Shown here in pieces: positions 24,954 to 33,293 of a stretch of 64,000 nucleotides of DNA. The DNA is from CAYOYK01 sp964408185 (GTDB lineage: Bacteria > Bacillota > Clostridia > Christensenellales > Aristaeellaceae): positions 62,001-126,000 of the forward strand of contig CAYOYK010000001.1 of assembly GCA_964408185.1 (NCBI GenBank), in the 5' to 3' direction. The position numbers and the translations under genes are program-made. The notes under the pieces are model-generated. The model was given only the letters and a program-made list of their open reading frames with translations. It ran no database searches and had not been told where the DNA came from. How positions within the stretch are numbered: the first letter of the stretch is position 1; each line of letters opens with the position of its first letter.

Positions 24954-25960
24954 AAATCCTCATCATCGGCGGAACGGGAATCATCTCCTCCGCGATCGTC
25001 AAGCGCCTGTGCGAGCAGGGGCAGGAGGTCTGTCTGCTCAACCGGGGCAGGCATCCCGCGCCGGACGGCTGCCGTCAGCTTGCGGCGGATATCCGGGACG
25101 AGGCCGCGGCTCTGCGCGCGCTGGGCAACGAGCGCTTCGATACGGTGTGCGAGTTTGTCGCCTACACGCCCGATCATATCCAAGCCGACCTGCGGCTCTT
25201 TGCCGGACGGACGGCGCAGTATGTGTTTATCTCCAGCGCGTCGGCCTACCACAAGCCGCCGCGCGACGCGTTTGTTACCGAGAGCACGCCTCTGCTGAAC
25301 CCCTACTGGCAGTACAGCCGCGATAAGCAGCGCTGCGAGGAGCTGCTGATGGCCGAGTACGGCAGGAGCGGCTTCCCGGTCACCATTGTGCGGTTCAGCC
25401 ATACCTACGGGGACGGCTCGCTGCCCGTGGCGCTGCACGGCGATAAGGGCGCGTATCAGGTGCTGTGCCGCATACGGCAGGGCAAGCCGGTCCTCGTGCC
25501 CGGCGACGGAACCACGCTGTGGACGATTACCCACAGCAGCGATTTTGCCAAGGCGTTCTGCGGCCTGCTGGGCAACGCGTACGCCATCGGCGAGGCGTAC
25601 CAGATCACATCCGACGAGCGCCTGACGTGGAATCAGGTGTACGATATCCTCGGCGATATCGCGGGGCGGCCCGCCGTCAAGCTGCACATCCCCAGCGACG
25701 TGCTGATCGCGCTCAACCCCGATTGGGCCGGCCCGCTGCTGGGCGACAAGAGCAACTGCGCCCTGTTTGATAACGCCAAGATCAAGCGCGCCGTGCCGGA
25801 TTTTGTATGCACCACGCGTTTCGATCAGGGCGCGCGCGCGTCCGTCGCCTACATCGACAGTCACCCGGAGCGCCAGACCCCCGACCCCGCTTTTGACACG
25901 TTCTGCGACCGCCTTGCCGACGCGTGGGCGGGGATGATCCCCGCGCTGCCGCGGCCGTAA
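24950..25960 (+). CDS. NAD-dependent epimerase/dehydratase (extended SDR)
   Basis: 336 residues. The Rossmann motif IIGGTGIISSAI (residues 4-15), the catalytic Ser in FISSASAY (about 98) and YSRDK (Tyr-x3-Lys, about 123-127) define an active extended SDR. C-terminal EAYQITSDERLTWNQVYDIL resembles nucleotide-sugar epimerases and chloroplast CSP41-like reductases acting on sugar nucleotides. It probably converts an NDP-sugar or related lactone in the cytoplasm. Substrate unknown. It ends at a terminator shared with the converging peptidase gene. Confidence 0.87.
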   Translation: MKILIIGGTGIISSAIVKRLCEQGQEVCLLNRGRHPAPDGCRQLAADIRDEAAALRALGNERFDTVCEFVAYTPDHIQADLRLFAGRTAQYVFISSASAYHKPPRDAFVTESTPLLNPYWQYSRDKQRCEELLMAEYGRSGFPVTIVRFSHTYGDGSLPVALHGDKGAYQVLCRIRQGKPVLVPGDGTTLWTITHSSDFAKAFCGLLGNAYAIGEAYQITSDERLTWNQVYDILGDIAGRPAVKLHIPSDVLIALNPDWAGPLLGDKSNCALFDNAKIKRAVPDFVCTTRFDQGARASVAYIDSHPERQTPDPAFDTFCDRLADAWAGMIPALPRP

Positions 25961-25970
25961 CGCAGCGCCA

Positions 25971-26010
25971 AAACGCCGAGCCAGCAATCGCAGGCCCGGC
26001 GTTTGATTTA
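25971..26010. terminator. Bidirectional terminator
   Basis: Twelve-bp stem with one mismatch (25971-25982 with 25993-26004), between converging genes, followed by GATTTATT. Confidence 0.75.
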
Positions 26011-26748
26011 TTCTGACGTTTCGGCCCCGGCTTGAGCCTGCCACACCAGCTCCAGATACTCGCGGTAGGTCTCGAACGGCACGTCGAGCTTGCGCAGAAA
26101 CGCGGCGTGCTCCGGGCCGATGTAACGCAGGTGCCACGGCTCGTTCATGTACAGTGTCACGTCGTACCACGCCTTCCGGTAGCGGATCACAAACCCAAAG
26201 CGGTGTGCGTTTTCGGCGATCCATTGGCCCTCTGGCGTATCGCCGAATTTCTGGCTCAGGCTCAGGTGCAGCGATTCACAGCTTACATCCATAGCGAGGC
26301 CCGTCTGGTGCTCGCTCTTGCCCGGCTGCGCGTTGGCGCGGTCGGCCTGCTTTTGGCCCTTCTCCTTTACGGCGTTCTGGTAGATGGACTTTTGCGAGGA
26401 ATAGCTCCGGTAGCCCGATATGCCCACCAGCTCAAGCCCAGCCTCGCTTTTTGCCGCTTGAAACATCGCCGTCAGCGCGGCCGCCGCCGTAGGCTCCATC
26501 AGCCCGTAGCGTTCGCTCTTGAGCGTCACGTCCGGCAGCACCATGCCCTCCGGCACATAGTCCCACGGCAGCTTGTTGCGCTTGTTGACGAGTATGAGCA
26601 TCGGGTCGTCCGCCGGGTCGCGGGTCAGCTCGACCTCCGGCACGGGGTATTGGGCATACAGCTCCTCGGCGGTGGGCAGCTCGTCCTTGGCCAGCGCAAA
26701 CGTCGGCAGCAGGAGCAGGAGCAGCAGACAGACGGACACGCGTTTCAC
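26008..26748 (-). CDS. D-alanyl-D-alanine carboxypeptidase, M15B/VanY-like
   Basis: 246 residues. A signal peptide (KRVSVCLLLLLLLPTFALA) precedes the peptidase M15 domain: ISGYRSYSSQKSIYQNAV, SEHQTGLAMDVS (zinc His and Asp) and the late EPWHLRYIG with the Glu-x-x-His zinc/catalytic pair. It trims the terminal D-Ala from peptidoglycan stem peptides outside the membrane. ATG codons at 26763 and 26754 sit in or against the GGGAGGA site; GTG 26748 is six or seven bases after it and is chosen. Converges on the SDR gene. Confidence 0.9.
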   Translation of the reverse strand: MKRVSVCLLLLLLLPTFALAKDELPTAEELYAQYPVPEVELTRDPADDPMLILVNKRNKLPWDYVPEGMVLPDVTLKSERYGLMEPTAAAALTAMFQAAKSEAGLELVGISGYRSYSSQKSIYQNAVKEKGQKQADRANAQPGKSEHQTGLAMDVSCESLHLSLSQKFGDTPEGQWIAENAHRFGFVIRYRKAWYDVTLYMNEPWHLRYIGPEHAAFLRKLDVPFETYREYLELVWQAQAGAETSE

Positions 26749-26794
26749 AGGCATTCCTCCCATGGCAGGATTGTACCCGCCCCGCGGAGCTTTG

Positions 26795-27496
26795 TCAATT
26801 CTCGTTCACCGCGTGCCGCGCGGGCGCGGGCAGCCCGGCCGCCTTACGCATCACCGCCGCGAGGCGCTTGCCCACCAGCAGGGCGATGGCCAAGCAGATC
26901 AGCATTTCCGGCAGCATGTAGGAGCCGTTGTACACAAGGCTGTACACCAGCGGCGAGTAGCCGCTGCCCTCGGCGTACTCTGCAAAGAACAGCACACCGC
27001 TAAGCGTGGAGCACGCGTAACGCAGCAGCGCCGCAAGGAATACGCCCACCGCGAGCGCCGCGTACTCGTCTCCGCCCTTCTGCACCCAGCCGCGCAGCAC
27101 CCCTGCGAAGCCAAGCACCGCAAAGGCCAGCGGATAATCCAGAATCACTTGGAACGGCGTGAGGATGGTGGGCATTTGGATCAGCTGCAAAAGGCCGTAG
27201 GCAAGCCCCGTAAGCAGCCCCGGCACGACGCCGAAGGCATAGGCGAACAGCATCAGCGGCAGCATGCTGGCCGGGGTGATGCTGCCGCCCTGCGGCATGC
27301 GGTACAGGCGGATGTTGCTGAGCAGAAAGCTCAGCGCGATGCACAGCGCCGCAAAGGCCAGCATTGCAGGCGTCCACTTGGTCTTTTTGCGGCCGATCAC
27401 CAGCAGCAGCACCGCCAGCGCAACCAGCGTGCCGATGGCAATCCAGCTTGCGGGCGTAAGCTCGCCGATTTTCTTGAACATGCGTTCCCAATCCAT
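26795..27496 (-). CDS. thiT: ECF transporter S component, thiamine (ThiT)
   Basis: 233 residues with six helices after a 15-residue N-terminus. The thiamine-binding signature is visible: LSNIRLYRMPQGGSITPASMLPL (about residues 60-82) and late DYPLAFAVLGFAG and YNGSYMLPEM. ThiT captures thiamine and partners with the shared EcfT/EcfA1/EcfA2 module, encoded 3-6 kb away on the same strand. A TPP riboswitch with a terminator precedes it, so it is repressed when thiamine pyrophosphate is plentiful. The short N-terminal extension is slightly longer than usual. Confidence 0.96.
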   Translation of the reverse strand: MDWERMFKKIGELTPASWIAIGTLVALAVLLLVIGRKKTKWTPAMLAFAALCIALSFLLSNIRLYRMPQGGSITPASMLPLMLFAYAFGVVPGLLTGLAYGLLQLIQMPTILTPFQVILDYPLAFAVLGFAGVLRGWVQKGGDEYAALAVGVFLAALLRYACSTLSGVLFFAEYAEGSGYSPLVYSLVYNGSYMLPEMLICLAIALLVGKRLAAVMRKAAGLPAPARHAVNEN

Positions 27497-27525
27497 GGTT
27501 CAGCTCCCCTTTCGTTTTTGGCAAT

Positions 27526-27552
27526 GAAAAACCCGCAACCACCTGTTGCGGG
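27526..27552 (-). terminator. Riboswitch-controlled terminator upstream of thiT
   Basis: Perfect eight-bp stem CCCGCAAC/GTTGCGGG (27532-27539 with 27545-27552), then TTTTT on the minus strand, between the riboswitch and the thiT start. It is the expression platform for transcription attenuation. Confidence 0.9.
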
Positions 27553-27590
27553 GAAGTGCGCTTGCGCGCTGACGAAAGGCTTGCTTTCGT

Positions 27591-27690
27591 TCCGCTTCCC
27601 TTCGGTAGGATGACCTACACAGGTTCCAAGGGTCGGGCTTGCGCCCCTCTCAGCGGAGAAATTCTCCGCACCCCTAGCGGTGGATGTGAT
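27591..27690 (-). promoter_or_regulatory. TPP riboswitch (THI element)
   Basis: On the minus strand the THI-box core is present in order: TAGGGGTGC, CTGAGAGG, a variable arm, GACCCTTGGAACCTG, then TAGGTCATCCTACCGAAGGGAAGCG. These are the conserved P1-P5 and pyrophosphate- and pyrimidine-sensor segments. It lies between a consensus promoter and the thiT terminator, giving TPP-induced premature termination. Confidence 0.95.
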
Positions 27691-27701
27691 TTTCGTGTAT
27701 G

Positions 27702-27730
27702 ATAATAGCATGTGAAGCTCATCCTGTCAA
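27702..27730 (-). promoter_or_regulatory. Promoter of the riboswitch-thiT transcript
   Basis: Minus strand TTGACA (27725-27730), 17-bp spacer with TGC, TATTAT (27702-27707), placed about 12 bp before the riboswitch. Confidence 0.8.
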
Positions 27731-27743
27731 GGAGGCTATCCAA

Positions 27744-28331
27744 ATGAAGCATTTTTTCGCCTATCTCAACCGTCTCAAGCTCATCCAGCGCTGGGGGCTG
27801 ATGCGCAACACCGTGCCGGAAAACGACATGGAGCACAGCATGCAGGTCGCCATGATCGCGCACGGGCTGGCCGTGCTGGGCAAGACCCGCCACCAGCGGG
27901 ATATCGACCCGGAGCATGTGCTGGCGCTGGCTCTCTATCACGACGCGGGCGAGGTCATCACGGGCGACCTGCCCACGCCCGTCAAGTACAAAAACCCGGA
28001 TATCGAGGGCGCGTACAAGCAGATCGAGGCCATGGCCTGCCAGCAGCTTTTGGAGATGCTCCCGGAGGATATGCAGCCCGCGTATCACCCGTATTTGGAG
28101 CCGGATACCAAGAGCTACGAGTGGCGGCTGGTCAAGGCGGCGGATCGCATCTGCGCCTACCTGAAGTGCGTCGATGAGGAAAAGAGCGGCAACCGCGAGT
28201 TCGATCAGGCCAAGATCACCATACAGGACAGCATCAACCAAAACCGCCTGCCTGAGGTGCATGAATTCATGCGCGAGTTCGTGCCCAGCTTCAGCATGAG
28301 TCTGGACGAGCTGAGCCGGGCGAAGGAATAG
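27744..28331 (+). CDS. yfbR: HD-domain 5'-deoxynucleotidase (YfbR-like)
   Basis: 195 residues against 199 in E. coli YfbR. The HD metal site is complete: RNTVPENDMEHSMQVA (His) and ALYHDAGEVITGDLPTPVKY (His-Asp, residues about 67-86), with a later Asp at KAADRICAYLKC. It hydrolyses deoxynucleoside 5'-monophosphates in nucleotide salvage. ATG 27744 has AAGGAGG nine bases upstream, and this ribosome site overlaps the -35 of the divergent thiT promoter. It ends at a bidirectional hairpin. Confidence 0.93.
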   Translation: MKHFFAYLNRLKLIQRWGLMRNTVPENDMEHSMQVAMIAHGLAVLGKTRHQRDIDPEHVLALALYHDAGEVITGDLPTPVKYKNPDIEGAYKQIEAMACQQLLEMLPEDMQPAYHPYLEPDTKSYEWRLVKAADRICAYLKCVDEEKSGNREFDQAKITIQDSINQNRLPEVHEFMREFVPSFSMSLDELSRAKE

Positions 28332-28342
28332 CCCATACGCGC

Positions 28343-28372
28343 AAAGCGGCCCTCCTTCGGGAGAGCCGCTTT
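28343..28372. terminator. Bidirectional terminator
   Basis: Hairpin AAAGCGGC-c-CTCC-TTCG-GGAG-a-GCCGCTTT with a stable UUCG tetraloop, between converging yfbR and mbl. Confidence 0.85.
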
Positions 28373-28376
28373 CCTG

Positions 28377-29405
28377 TTATCGTCCCAGCATCCGGTGCCG
28401 TCCGTCGTCCAAGAATTGCCCCAAGTCCTGCATGTTCTCCAACGCGCGGCCGCAGCCCATGACCACATTGGTCTGCGGGTCGTCCGCGCAGGAGCAGGGC
28501 ACCTTGAGGGAATCCGCAATGGCCTCGCAGAGGCCGAACATCTCGGCCCCGCCGCCCGTGAGCAAAATGCCATACTCGAAGATATCCGCCGCCAGCTCCG
28601 CCGGGGTGTGCTCCAGCACGCCGTGAATGCTCTCAATCAACTGCTGCAGCGGCTCGTCGATGGCCTCGGTGATATCGTCCGAGGTGATGCGCATGGTTTT
28701 GGGCAGTCCGGTAATCAGGTTGCGGCCCGTGACCTCCATGTAAAGCTGGTCTGGACGCGGAATGGCCGAGCCGATGTTGATTTTCAGCTCCTCCGCCGTG
28801 CGCTCGCCAATGAGCAGATTGTGCTTGCGCCGCAGGTGGCGGATGATCGCATCGTCAAACTTATCGCCGCCGGTCTTGGCGCAGTCGCTCACGACCACGC
28901 GCCCCATGGAGAGCACGGCGATATCGCTCACGCCCGCGGAAATATCCACGATCATGGTGCCGTACGCCTCGTCAATGGGCATGCCCGCGCCAAGCGCCGC
29001 CGCGAGGGTCTTATCCAGCAGCTGGGTGCGGCGCATGCCCGCGTCGAACATGGTGCTGATGATGGAGCGCTTTTCCATTTCGTTCACGCTGGTGGGCAGG
29101 GCCAAAATGGCGCGCGGACGCGCAAACATGCGCTTGCCCACCGCCTTCATCACAAAGCCCTTGAGCATAAAGCTCACCAGCTCATAATCGGAAATCACGC
29201 CCTCGCGCAGGGGGCGTATGGCAAGGATATTGCTGGGCGTGCGGCCGATCATGCGGCGGGCCTCCTCGCCGAAGGCCAAAATATCGCGGGTATCGCGGTC
29301 AATGGCAACAACGGTAGGCTCGCGCAGGACAATGCCCTTGCCCTTCATGTAGATGAGGATATTCGAGGTGCCAAAGTCGATACCGATATCGCTCGATTGT
29401 GCCAT
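28377..29405 (-). CDS. mbl: Rod shape-determining protein, MreB/Mbl family
   Basis: 342 residues, actin-like ATPase. Phosphate 1 loop IGIDFGTSNILIYMKGKG (residues 7-24), connect region and GDKFDDAI, adenosine motif LLTGGGAEMFG (about 286-296) are all present. It forms membrane filaments that guide cell-wall synthesis. Its place directly after spoIIID matches the spoIIID-mbl order of Bacillus, which favours Mbl over MreB. ATG 29405 lacks a strong ribosome site (CAAAGGGG-type). It shares a terminator with yfbR. Confidence 0.92.
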   Translation of the reverse strand: MAQSSDIGIDFGTSNILIYMKGKGIVLREPTVVAIDRDTRDILAFGEEARRMIGRTPSNILAIRPLREGVISDYELVSFMLKGFVMKAVGKRMFARPRAILALPTSVNEMEKRSIISTMFDAGMRRTQLLDKTLAAALGAGMPIDEAYGTMIVDISAGVSDIAVLSMGRVVVSDCAKTGGDKFDDAIIRHLRRKHNLLIGERTAEELKINIGSAIPRPDQLYMEVTGRNLITGLPKTMRITSDDITEAIDEPLQQLIESIHGVLEHTPAELAADIFEYGILLTGGGAEMFGLCEAIADSLKVPCSCADDPQTNVVMGCGRALENMQDLGQFLDDGRHRMLGR

Positions 29406-29499
29406 GGTCAGCGCAAACCCCTTTGTATGTTCGTTTTGGGCATAACTATCCGTTAACTGTTTCGTCGCCCGATTGATAATTCCTGCTTGCGCGCGTTAT

Positions 29500-29802
29500 T
29501 CAGCGTTCCGGCACGGATGCGGGCCGGGCGCGCGCCATGCGGTGCAGGCGGCGCAGCTCGTACTTATGGCGGGTCGCCTCGCCGCCGCGCAAATGCCGCA
29601 CCGACTTGTTGTAGCGCAGCACGCGGTTGACCTCGCGGTACAGGGCGGCGTTGAGCAGCGGAAGCCTCTCCCCCATGTCCTTGTGGACGGAGGACTTGCT
29701 CACCCCAAAGCGCGCCGCCGCCGCGCGCACGGTCGCGCCCGTCTCCGCAATGTACTCGCCGATCCTGATGCAGCGCCGCTCCACATCCTCTCGCACGGCC
29801 AT
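29500..29802 (-). CDS. spoIIID: Stage III sporulation transcriptional regulator SpoIIID
   Basis: 100 residues. Residues 1-80 align along the whole B. subtilis protein: RIGEYIAETGATVRAAAARFGVSKSSVHKD (HTH, about 13-42), ERLPLLN and SVRHLRGGEATRHKY. It is a mother-cell DNA-binding regulator with sigma E during sporulation, and the clearest sign that this organism forms spores. The C-terminus after residue 82 is Arg/Ala-rich and longer than usual. ATG 29802 follows GAGGGTGAGGG, which also lies in an inverted repeat. Confidence 0.96.
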   Translation of the reverse strand: MAVREDVERRCIRIGEYIAETGATVRAAAARFGVSKSSVHKDMGERLPLLNAALYREVNRVLRYNKSVRHLRGGEATRHKYELRRLHRMARARPASVPER

Positions 29803-29808
29803 CCCTCA

Positions 29809-29858
29809 CCCTCATGCGTTTGCACAAGGATATGCCGCGCGGCCTCGCCGCATGAGGG
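29809..29858 (-). other. Inverted repeat covering the spoIIID ribosome site
   Basis: CCCTCATGCG (29809-29818) pairs perfectly with CGCATGAGGG (29849-29858), just after the truA stop and before spoIIID. In the minus-strand RNA the 3' arm contains part of the GAGGG site of spoIIID. No T-tract follows, so it is not a normal terminator. Confidence 0.5.
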
Positions 29859-29859
29859 T

Positions 29860-30657
29860 TCAGCGCGGCATCGAGAGGGCCTCCGCCGGATAATCCACGC
29901 GCACGAGCGTGAGGCCCTGCGGCGGCGCGGTCGGGCCCAGCGCCAGCCGATCGCCGCCTCGCAGGGCGACAGAGAACGCGTCCGCATTCAGCTTGCCCTT
30001 GCCGATCTCAACCAGCGTCCCGGCGATGATCCGTACCATGTTGTACAAAAAGGCGTTGCCGGATACGGTCAGCGTGATTCGCTCGTCCTGCCTATCGAGG
30101 GCGGCGGCATGCAGCGTGCGCACGGTGGTCTTGGCCGTGCCGCCCGCCGCCTGAAAGGCCGCGAAGTCGTGCGTGCCGATCAGCGCGGGCAGAGCCATGC
30201 GCATGGCCGCGTCATCGAGCGCCGTCGGGACGTGCGCCGTGCGGTTTCGATCCAGCGCCGAGGCGTGCGGCGCGTTGTGGATGCAATAGGTGTACTCCTT
30301 GCCGCACGCGCAAAACCGCGCGTGAAAATCCGCCGGGACCTCCCGCGCGGCCGTGACGCGCACATCGCGCGGCAGCAGCGTATTCAGCGCGAAGGGATAC
30401 TTTTCCGCCGGAATGCGGCCGCAGGTATCAAAATGCGCGCGCTGGCCCAGCGCGTGCACGCCCGCGTCCGTCCGGCTCGCGCCGATCACGCCGACCGGGC
30501 CGCCCTCCAGCACGGCAAGGGCGCGCTCGACCACCTGCTGCACGGCAAGCGCGTTGAGCTGGCGCTGCCAGCCCGCGTAGGCCGTGCCGTCGTAGCTTAT
30601 GGTAAGCAGGATGCGCCGCGCGCCGTCCTCGGCAGGCGGATAGATCAGCCCGCTCAC
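29860..30657 (-). CDS. truA: tRNA pseudouridine(38-40) synthase TruA
   Basis: 265 residues. LLTISYDGTAYAGWQRQ (about residues 15-31), the catalytic Asp in GASRTDAGVHALGQ (about 55-68), KEYTYCIHN and the late GNAFLYNMVRIIAGTLVEIG are all diagnostic. It isomerises uridines 38-40 of the tRNA anticodon arm. The start is GTG 30657, overlapping the ecfT stop (GTGA), and the N-terminus before ISYDG is about 12 residues longer than usual, so a later start is possible. The ecfA1-ecfA2-ecfT-truA order is conserved in Firmicutes. Confidence 0.94.
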   Translation of the reverse strand: MSGLIYPPAEDGARRILLTISYDGTAYAGWQRQLNALAVQQVVERALAVLEGGPVGVIGASRTDAGVHALGQRAHFDTCGRIPAEKYPFALNTLLPRDVRVTAAREVPADFHARFCACGKEYTYCIHNAPHASALDRNRTAHVPTALDDAAMRMALPALIGTHDFAAFQAAGGTAKTTVRTLHAAALDRQDERITLTVSGNAFLYNMVRIIAGTLVEIGKGKLNADAFSVALRGGDRLALGPTAPPQGLTLVRVDYPAEALSMPR

Positions 30658-31460
30658 AGCGGAATCTTGCCGCAGAAGATCACGGCCAGCAGCGCCGCCA
30701 CGGAAACGCCCAGCGCGACCCAATCCACCCGCGTCAGGCGCAGCACCCGCAGGCGCGTGCGGCCCTCGCCGCCGTGGTAGCAGCGCGCCTCCATGGCCAT
30801 GGCCAGCTCTCCCGCGCGGCGGAACGCGCTGACGAACAGCGGCACCAGCAGCGGAATCATCGCCTTGGCGCGGGCCAGCAGGTTGCCGCTCTCAAAGTCG
30901 GCCCCGCGCGCCATCTGCGCCTTCATTATCTTATCGGTTTCCTCGATCAGCGTGGGGATGAAGCGCAGGGCGATGGTCATCATCATCGCCAGCTCATGCG
31001 CGGGAAAGTGAATCAGCTTGAGCGGCTTGAGCAGCAGCTCGATGCCGTCCGAAAGCGCCACGGGGGACGTGGTCAGCGTGAGCAGCGACGTGCCCGCCAC
31101 AAGGAACACCAGCCGCATGGCAAAGTGTACAGCCAGCAAAAGCCCCTCCCGCGTAATTTTAAGCACCCAGATCTGCACCCAAACGGTCTCCCCGGCCGAA
31201 AAAAACAAATTCAGCAAAAATGTCAGGATCAGCAAAAAGCGCAGGGGCTTGACCGCCTTGAGCATCTGCTTGACGGTAAGCCCGGCCACCTTGGTGCACA
31301 GGATGATGTAAGCCAGCGGCAGCACGTACCACACGGGGCTGGTCACGCAAAAGATCATGGCGATATACACGCCCGTGAGCAAGATCTTCATGCGCGGGTC
31401 CATGCGGTGGATGGGGCTGCTGCCGGGCATGTACTGCCCAAGGGTCACGTCTCTCAGCAT
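30654..31460 (-). CDS. ecfT: ECF transporter T component
   Basis: 268 residues, about five to six helices. It opens VTLGQYMPGSSPIHRMDPRMKIL, the standard EcfT N-terminus, and contains the two coupling motifs ARG (residue region QMARGADFESGN) and a later ARC (AMEARCYHGGEGRT) by which EcfT contacts the two ATPases. It is the shared membrane coupling subunit for vitamin S components such as ThiT. ATG 31460 has AAGGAGG; it overlaps ecfA2 by seven bases. Confidence 0.95.
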   Translation of the reverse strand: MLRDVTLGQYMPGSSPIHRMDPRMKILLTGVYIAMIFCVTSPVWYVLPLAYIILCTKVAGLTVKQMLKAVKPLRFLLILTFLLNLFFSAGETVWVQIWVLKITREGLLLAVHFAMRLVFLVAGTSLLTLTTSPVALSDGIELLLKPLKLIHFPAHELAMMMTIALRFIPTLIEETDKIMKAQMARGADFESGNLLARAKAMIPLLVPLFVSAFRRAGELAMAMEARCYHGGEGRTRLRVLRLTRVDWVALGVSVAALLAVIFCGKIPL

Positions 31461-32317
31461 ACGCCCGCCTCCTTGCCCAGCCTGACGAGCGCATCGTACA
31501 TCTCGTCCAGGGTATAGAGGTCGTCCGGGAGCGGAAAGCCCTGCCAGATGAGCAGGTGGCACAGCGCGGCGGCCTGCGGCACGCCCAGCCCGATGCTTGC
31601 CAGCAGCTTTTGCTGCCGGAACACCTCGCGCGGCGTGCCGTCGAGCACCAGCTCGCCGTGGCTCATCACCAGCAGACGCGTGGCGAGGCTGGCGATATCA
31701 TCCATGCTGTGGCTGACCATCACGATGGTGCGGTCGCCCGCCGCGTGCAGCGCCTGTATCATGCTGAGTATGGCGTTGCGGCCCTGTGGGTCGAGGCCGG
31801 CGGTGGGCTCGTCCAGAATCAGCGTGCCGGGCCGCATGGCCAGCACGCCCGCGATAGCGACGCGGCGCATCTGCCCGCCGGAAAGCTCAAACGGCGAGCG
31901 CTGGCCGATCATCTCCAAGTCCAGCCCGACCTGCGCGCACGCCTCGCGCACGCGGTCGTCGATCTCCTCCTTGCCAAGGCCCATGTTCTTAGGCCCAAAG
32001 GCGATATCCTTGGCGACGGTCTCCTCAAAAAGCTGATATTCCGGGTACTGGAACACCAGCCCGACGCGCCTGCGCACATCCCGCAGGCTTACGCCCTTGG
32101 CGGTGATATCCAGCCCGTCCACGACCACGCGGCCGCTGGTAGGCTTGAGCAGACCGTTGAGATGCTGCACAAGGGTGGTCTTGCCGCTGCCTGTATGCCC
32201 CAGCAGGCCGATAAACTCGCCGTCCTCGATGGTGACGGTGATATCGCTGACGGCGGTCGCGGTAAAGGGGCTGTCGGGCAGATAGGTATGCGTCAGATGC
32301 TCTATTTGGATGGGCAT
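31454..32317 (-). CDS. ecfA2: ECF transporter ATPase EcfA2
   Basis: 287 residues. Walker A GHTGSGKTT (about 40-48), Q-loop FQYPEYQLFEETV, signature LSGGQMRRVAIAG (about 145), Walker B LILDEPTAGLDP and the H-loop VSHSMDD are intact. FQYPEYQLFE is the typical EcfA2 Q-loop. It powers vitamin uptake with EcfA1 and EcfT. ATG 32317 is inside the end of ecfA1 (16-bp overlap), so translation is coupled. Confidence 0.95.
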   Translation of the reverse strand: MPIQIEHLTHTYLPDSPFTATAVSDITVTIEDGEFIGLLGHTGSGKTTLVQHLNGLLKPTSGRVVVDGLDITAKGVSLRDVRRRVGLVFQYPEYQLFEETVAKDIAFGPKNMGLGKEEIDDRVREACAQVGLDLEMIGQRSPFELSGGQMRRVAIAGVLAMRPGTLILDEPTAGLDPQGRNAILSMIQALHAAGDRTIVMVSHSMDDIASLATRLLVMSHGELVLDGTPREVFRQQKLLASIGLGVPQAAALCHLLIWQGFPLPDDLYTLDEMYDALVRLGKEAGVC

Positions 32318-33177
32318 AGAATCGCCTTCAGCTCCCTTCCCATTTCGTCTACGGTGAGCACGCCGTCCGGCAGGGGCATGCCCGCCTGCCGCAGCCGACG
32401 CGCCAGCGTCGCCATGGGCGGCACGTCCAGCCCCAGCGACTGCACCTTCTCCACCTGTGCAAAGACATCGTGCGGCGTACCGTCCATGGCGACGGCTCCG
32501 CCGTCCAGCACGATTACGCGGTCGCACTGGGCGGCCTCCTCCATGTAGTGGGTGATCCACAGCACGGTGATGTTCTGCTCGCGGTTGAGCTTGCGCACGG
32601 TTTTGAGCACCTCGGCGCGGCCGGAGGGGTCCAGCATGGCGGTGGCCTCGTCGAGGATCATCACTTCGGGAGCCATGGCCAGCACGCCCGCGATCGCGAC
32701 GCGCTGCTTTTGCCCGCCGCTGAGCATGTGCGGCGCGGAGCCCGCGTACTCCGTCATTCGGACGGCATGCAGAGCGGCGTCGATGCGCGGGAGCATCTCC
32801 ATCTGCGGCACGCCGAGGTTCTCCAGCCCGAAGGCGACGTCCTCGCGCACCACGGTGGAGACGATCTGGTTATCCGGGTTCTGGAACACCATGCCCGCGT
32901 GACGGCGGATCTCCCACGGCTTGTCGGTCTGCGCGGTATCCATGCCGCAGACCAGCACGCGGCCCTCGGTAGGCAAATAGAGCGCGTTCATCAGCTTGGC
33001 CAGCGTGCTCTTGCCGGAGCCGTTATGCCCCAGCACAGCCACAAAGCTGCCCTTTTGGATGGACAAGTCCACGTGATCGACGGCGCGGCGGCCTTCCTCA
33101 TAGGCGTAGCATGCGCCCTCGGCTTGCAGGGGCGGGGCGCTCACGTTGCAGGATACGTCGGGTTCGTTTTGCTGCAT
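32302..33177 (-). CDS. ecfA1: ECF transporter ATPase EcfA1
   Basis: 291 residues. Walker A GHNGSGKST (about 49-57), Q-loop FQNPDNQIVSTVV (typical EcfA1), signature LSGGQKQRVAIAG, Walker B VMILDEATAMLDP and the H-loop WITHYMEEA are intact. An 18-residue N-terminal lead precedes the ABC domain. ATG 33177 has AAAGGAG six bases upstream. First gene of ecfA1-ecfA2-ecfT-truA, with a promoter about 65 bp upstream. Confidence 0.95.
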   Translation of the reverse strand: MQQNEPDVSCNVSAPPLQAEGACYAYEEGRRAVDHVDLSIQKGSFVAVLGHNGSGKSTLAKLMNALYLPTEGRVLVCGMDTAQTDKPWEIRRHAGMVFQNPDNQIVSTVVREDVAFGLENLGVPQMEMLPRIDAALHAVRMTEYAGSAPHMLSGGQKQRVAIAGVLAMAPEVMILDEATAMLDPSGRAEVLKTVRKLNREQNITVLWITHYMEEAAQCDRVIVLDGGAVAMDGTPHDVFAQVEKVQSLGLDVPPMATLARRLRQAGMPLPDGVLTVDEMGRELKAILCPSK

Positions 33178-33237
33178 GATGTCTCCTTTGGGCGCGAAAT
33201 CATTGGCTCAAACCGTGCGGATTCGTTTGGGCGCTCC

Positions 33238-33243
33238 ATTATA
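33238..33243 (-). promoter_or_regulatory. Extended -10 promoter of the ecfA1 operon
   Basis: TGC-TATAAT on the minus strand, 60 bp before ecfA1. No good -35. Confidence 0.6.
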
Positions 33244-33293
33244 GCATGTTTTGACGCGAAGGAACAGAGCCAAGCCGAAAGCGGGCGCGCAGC

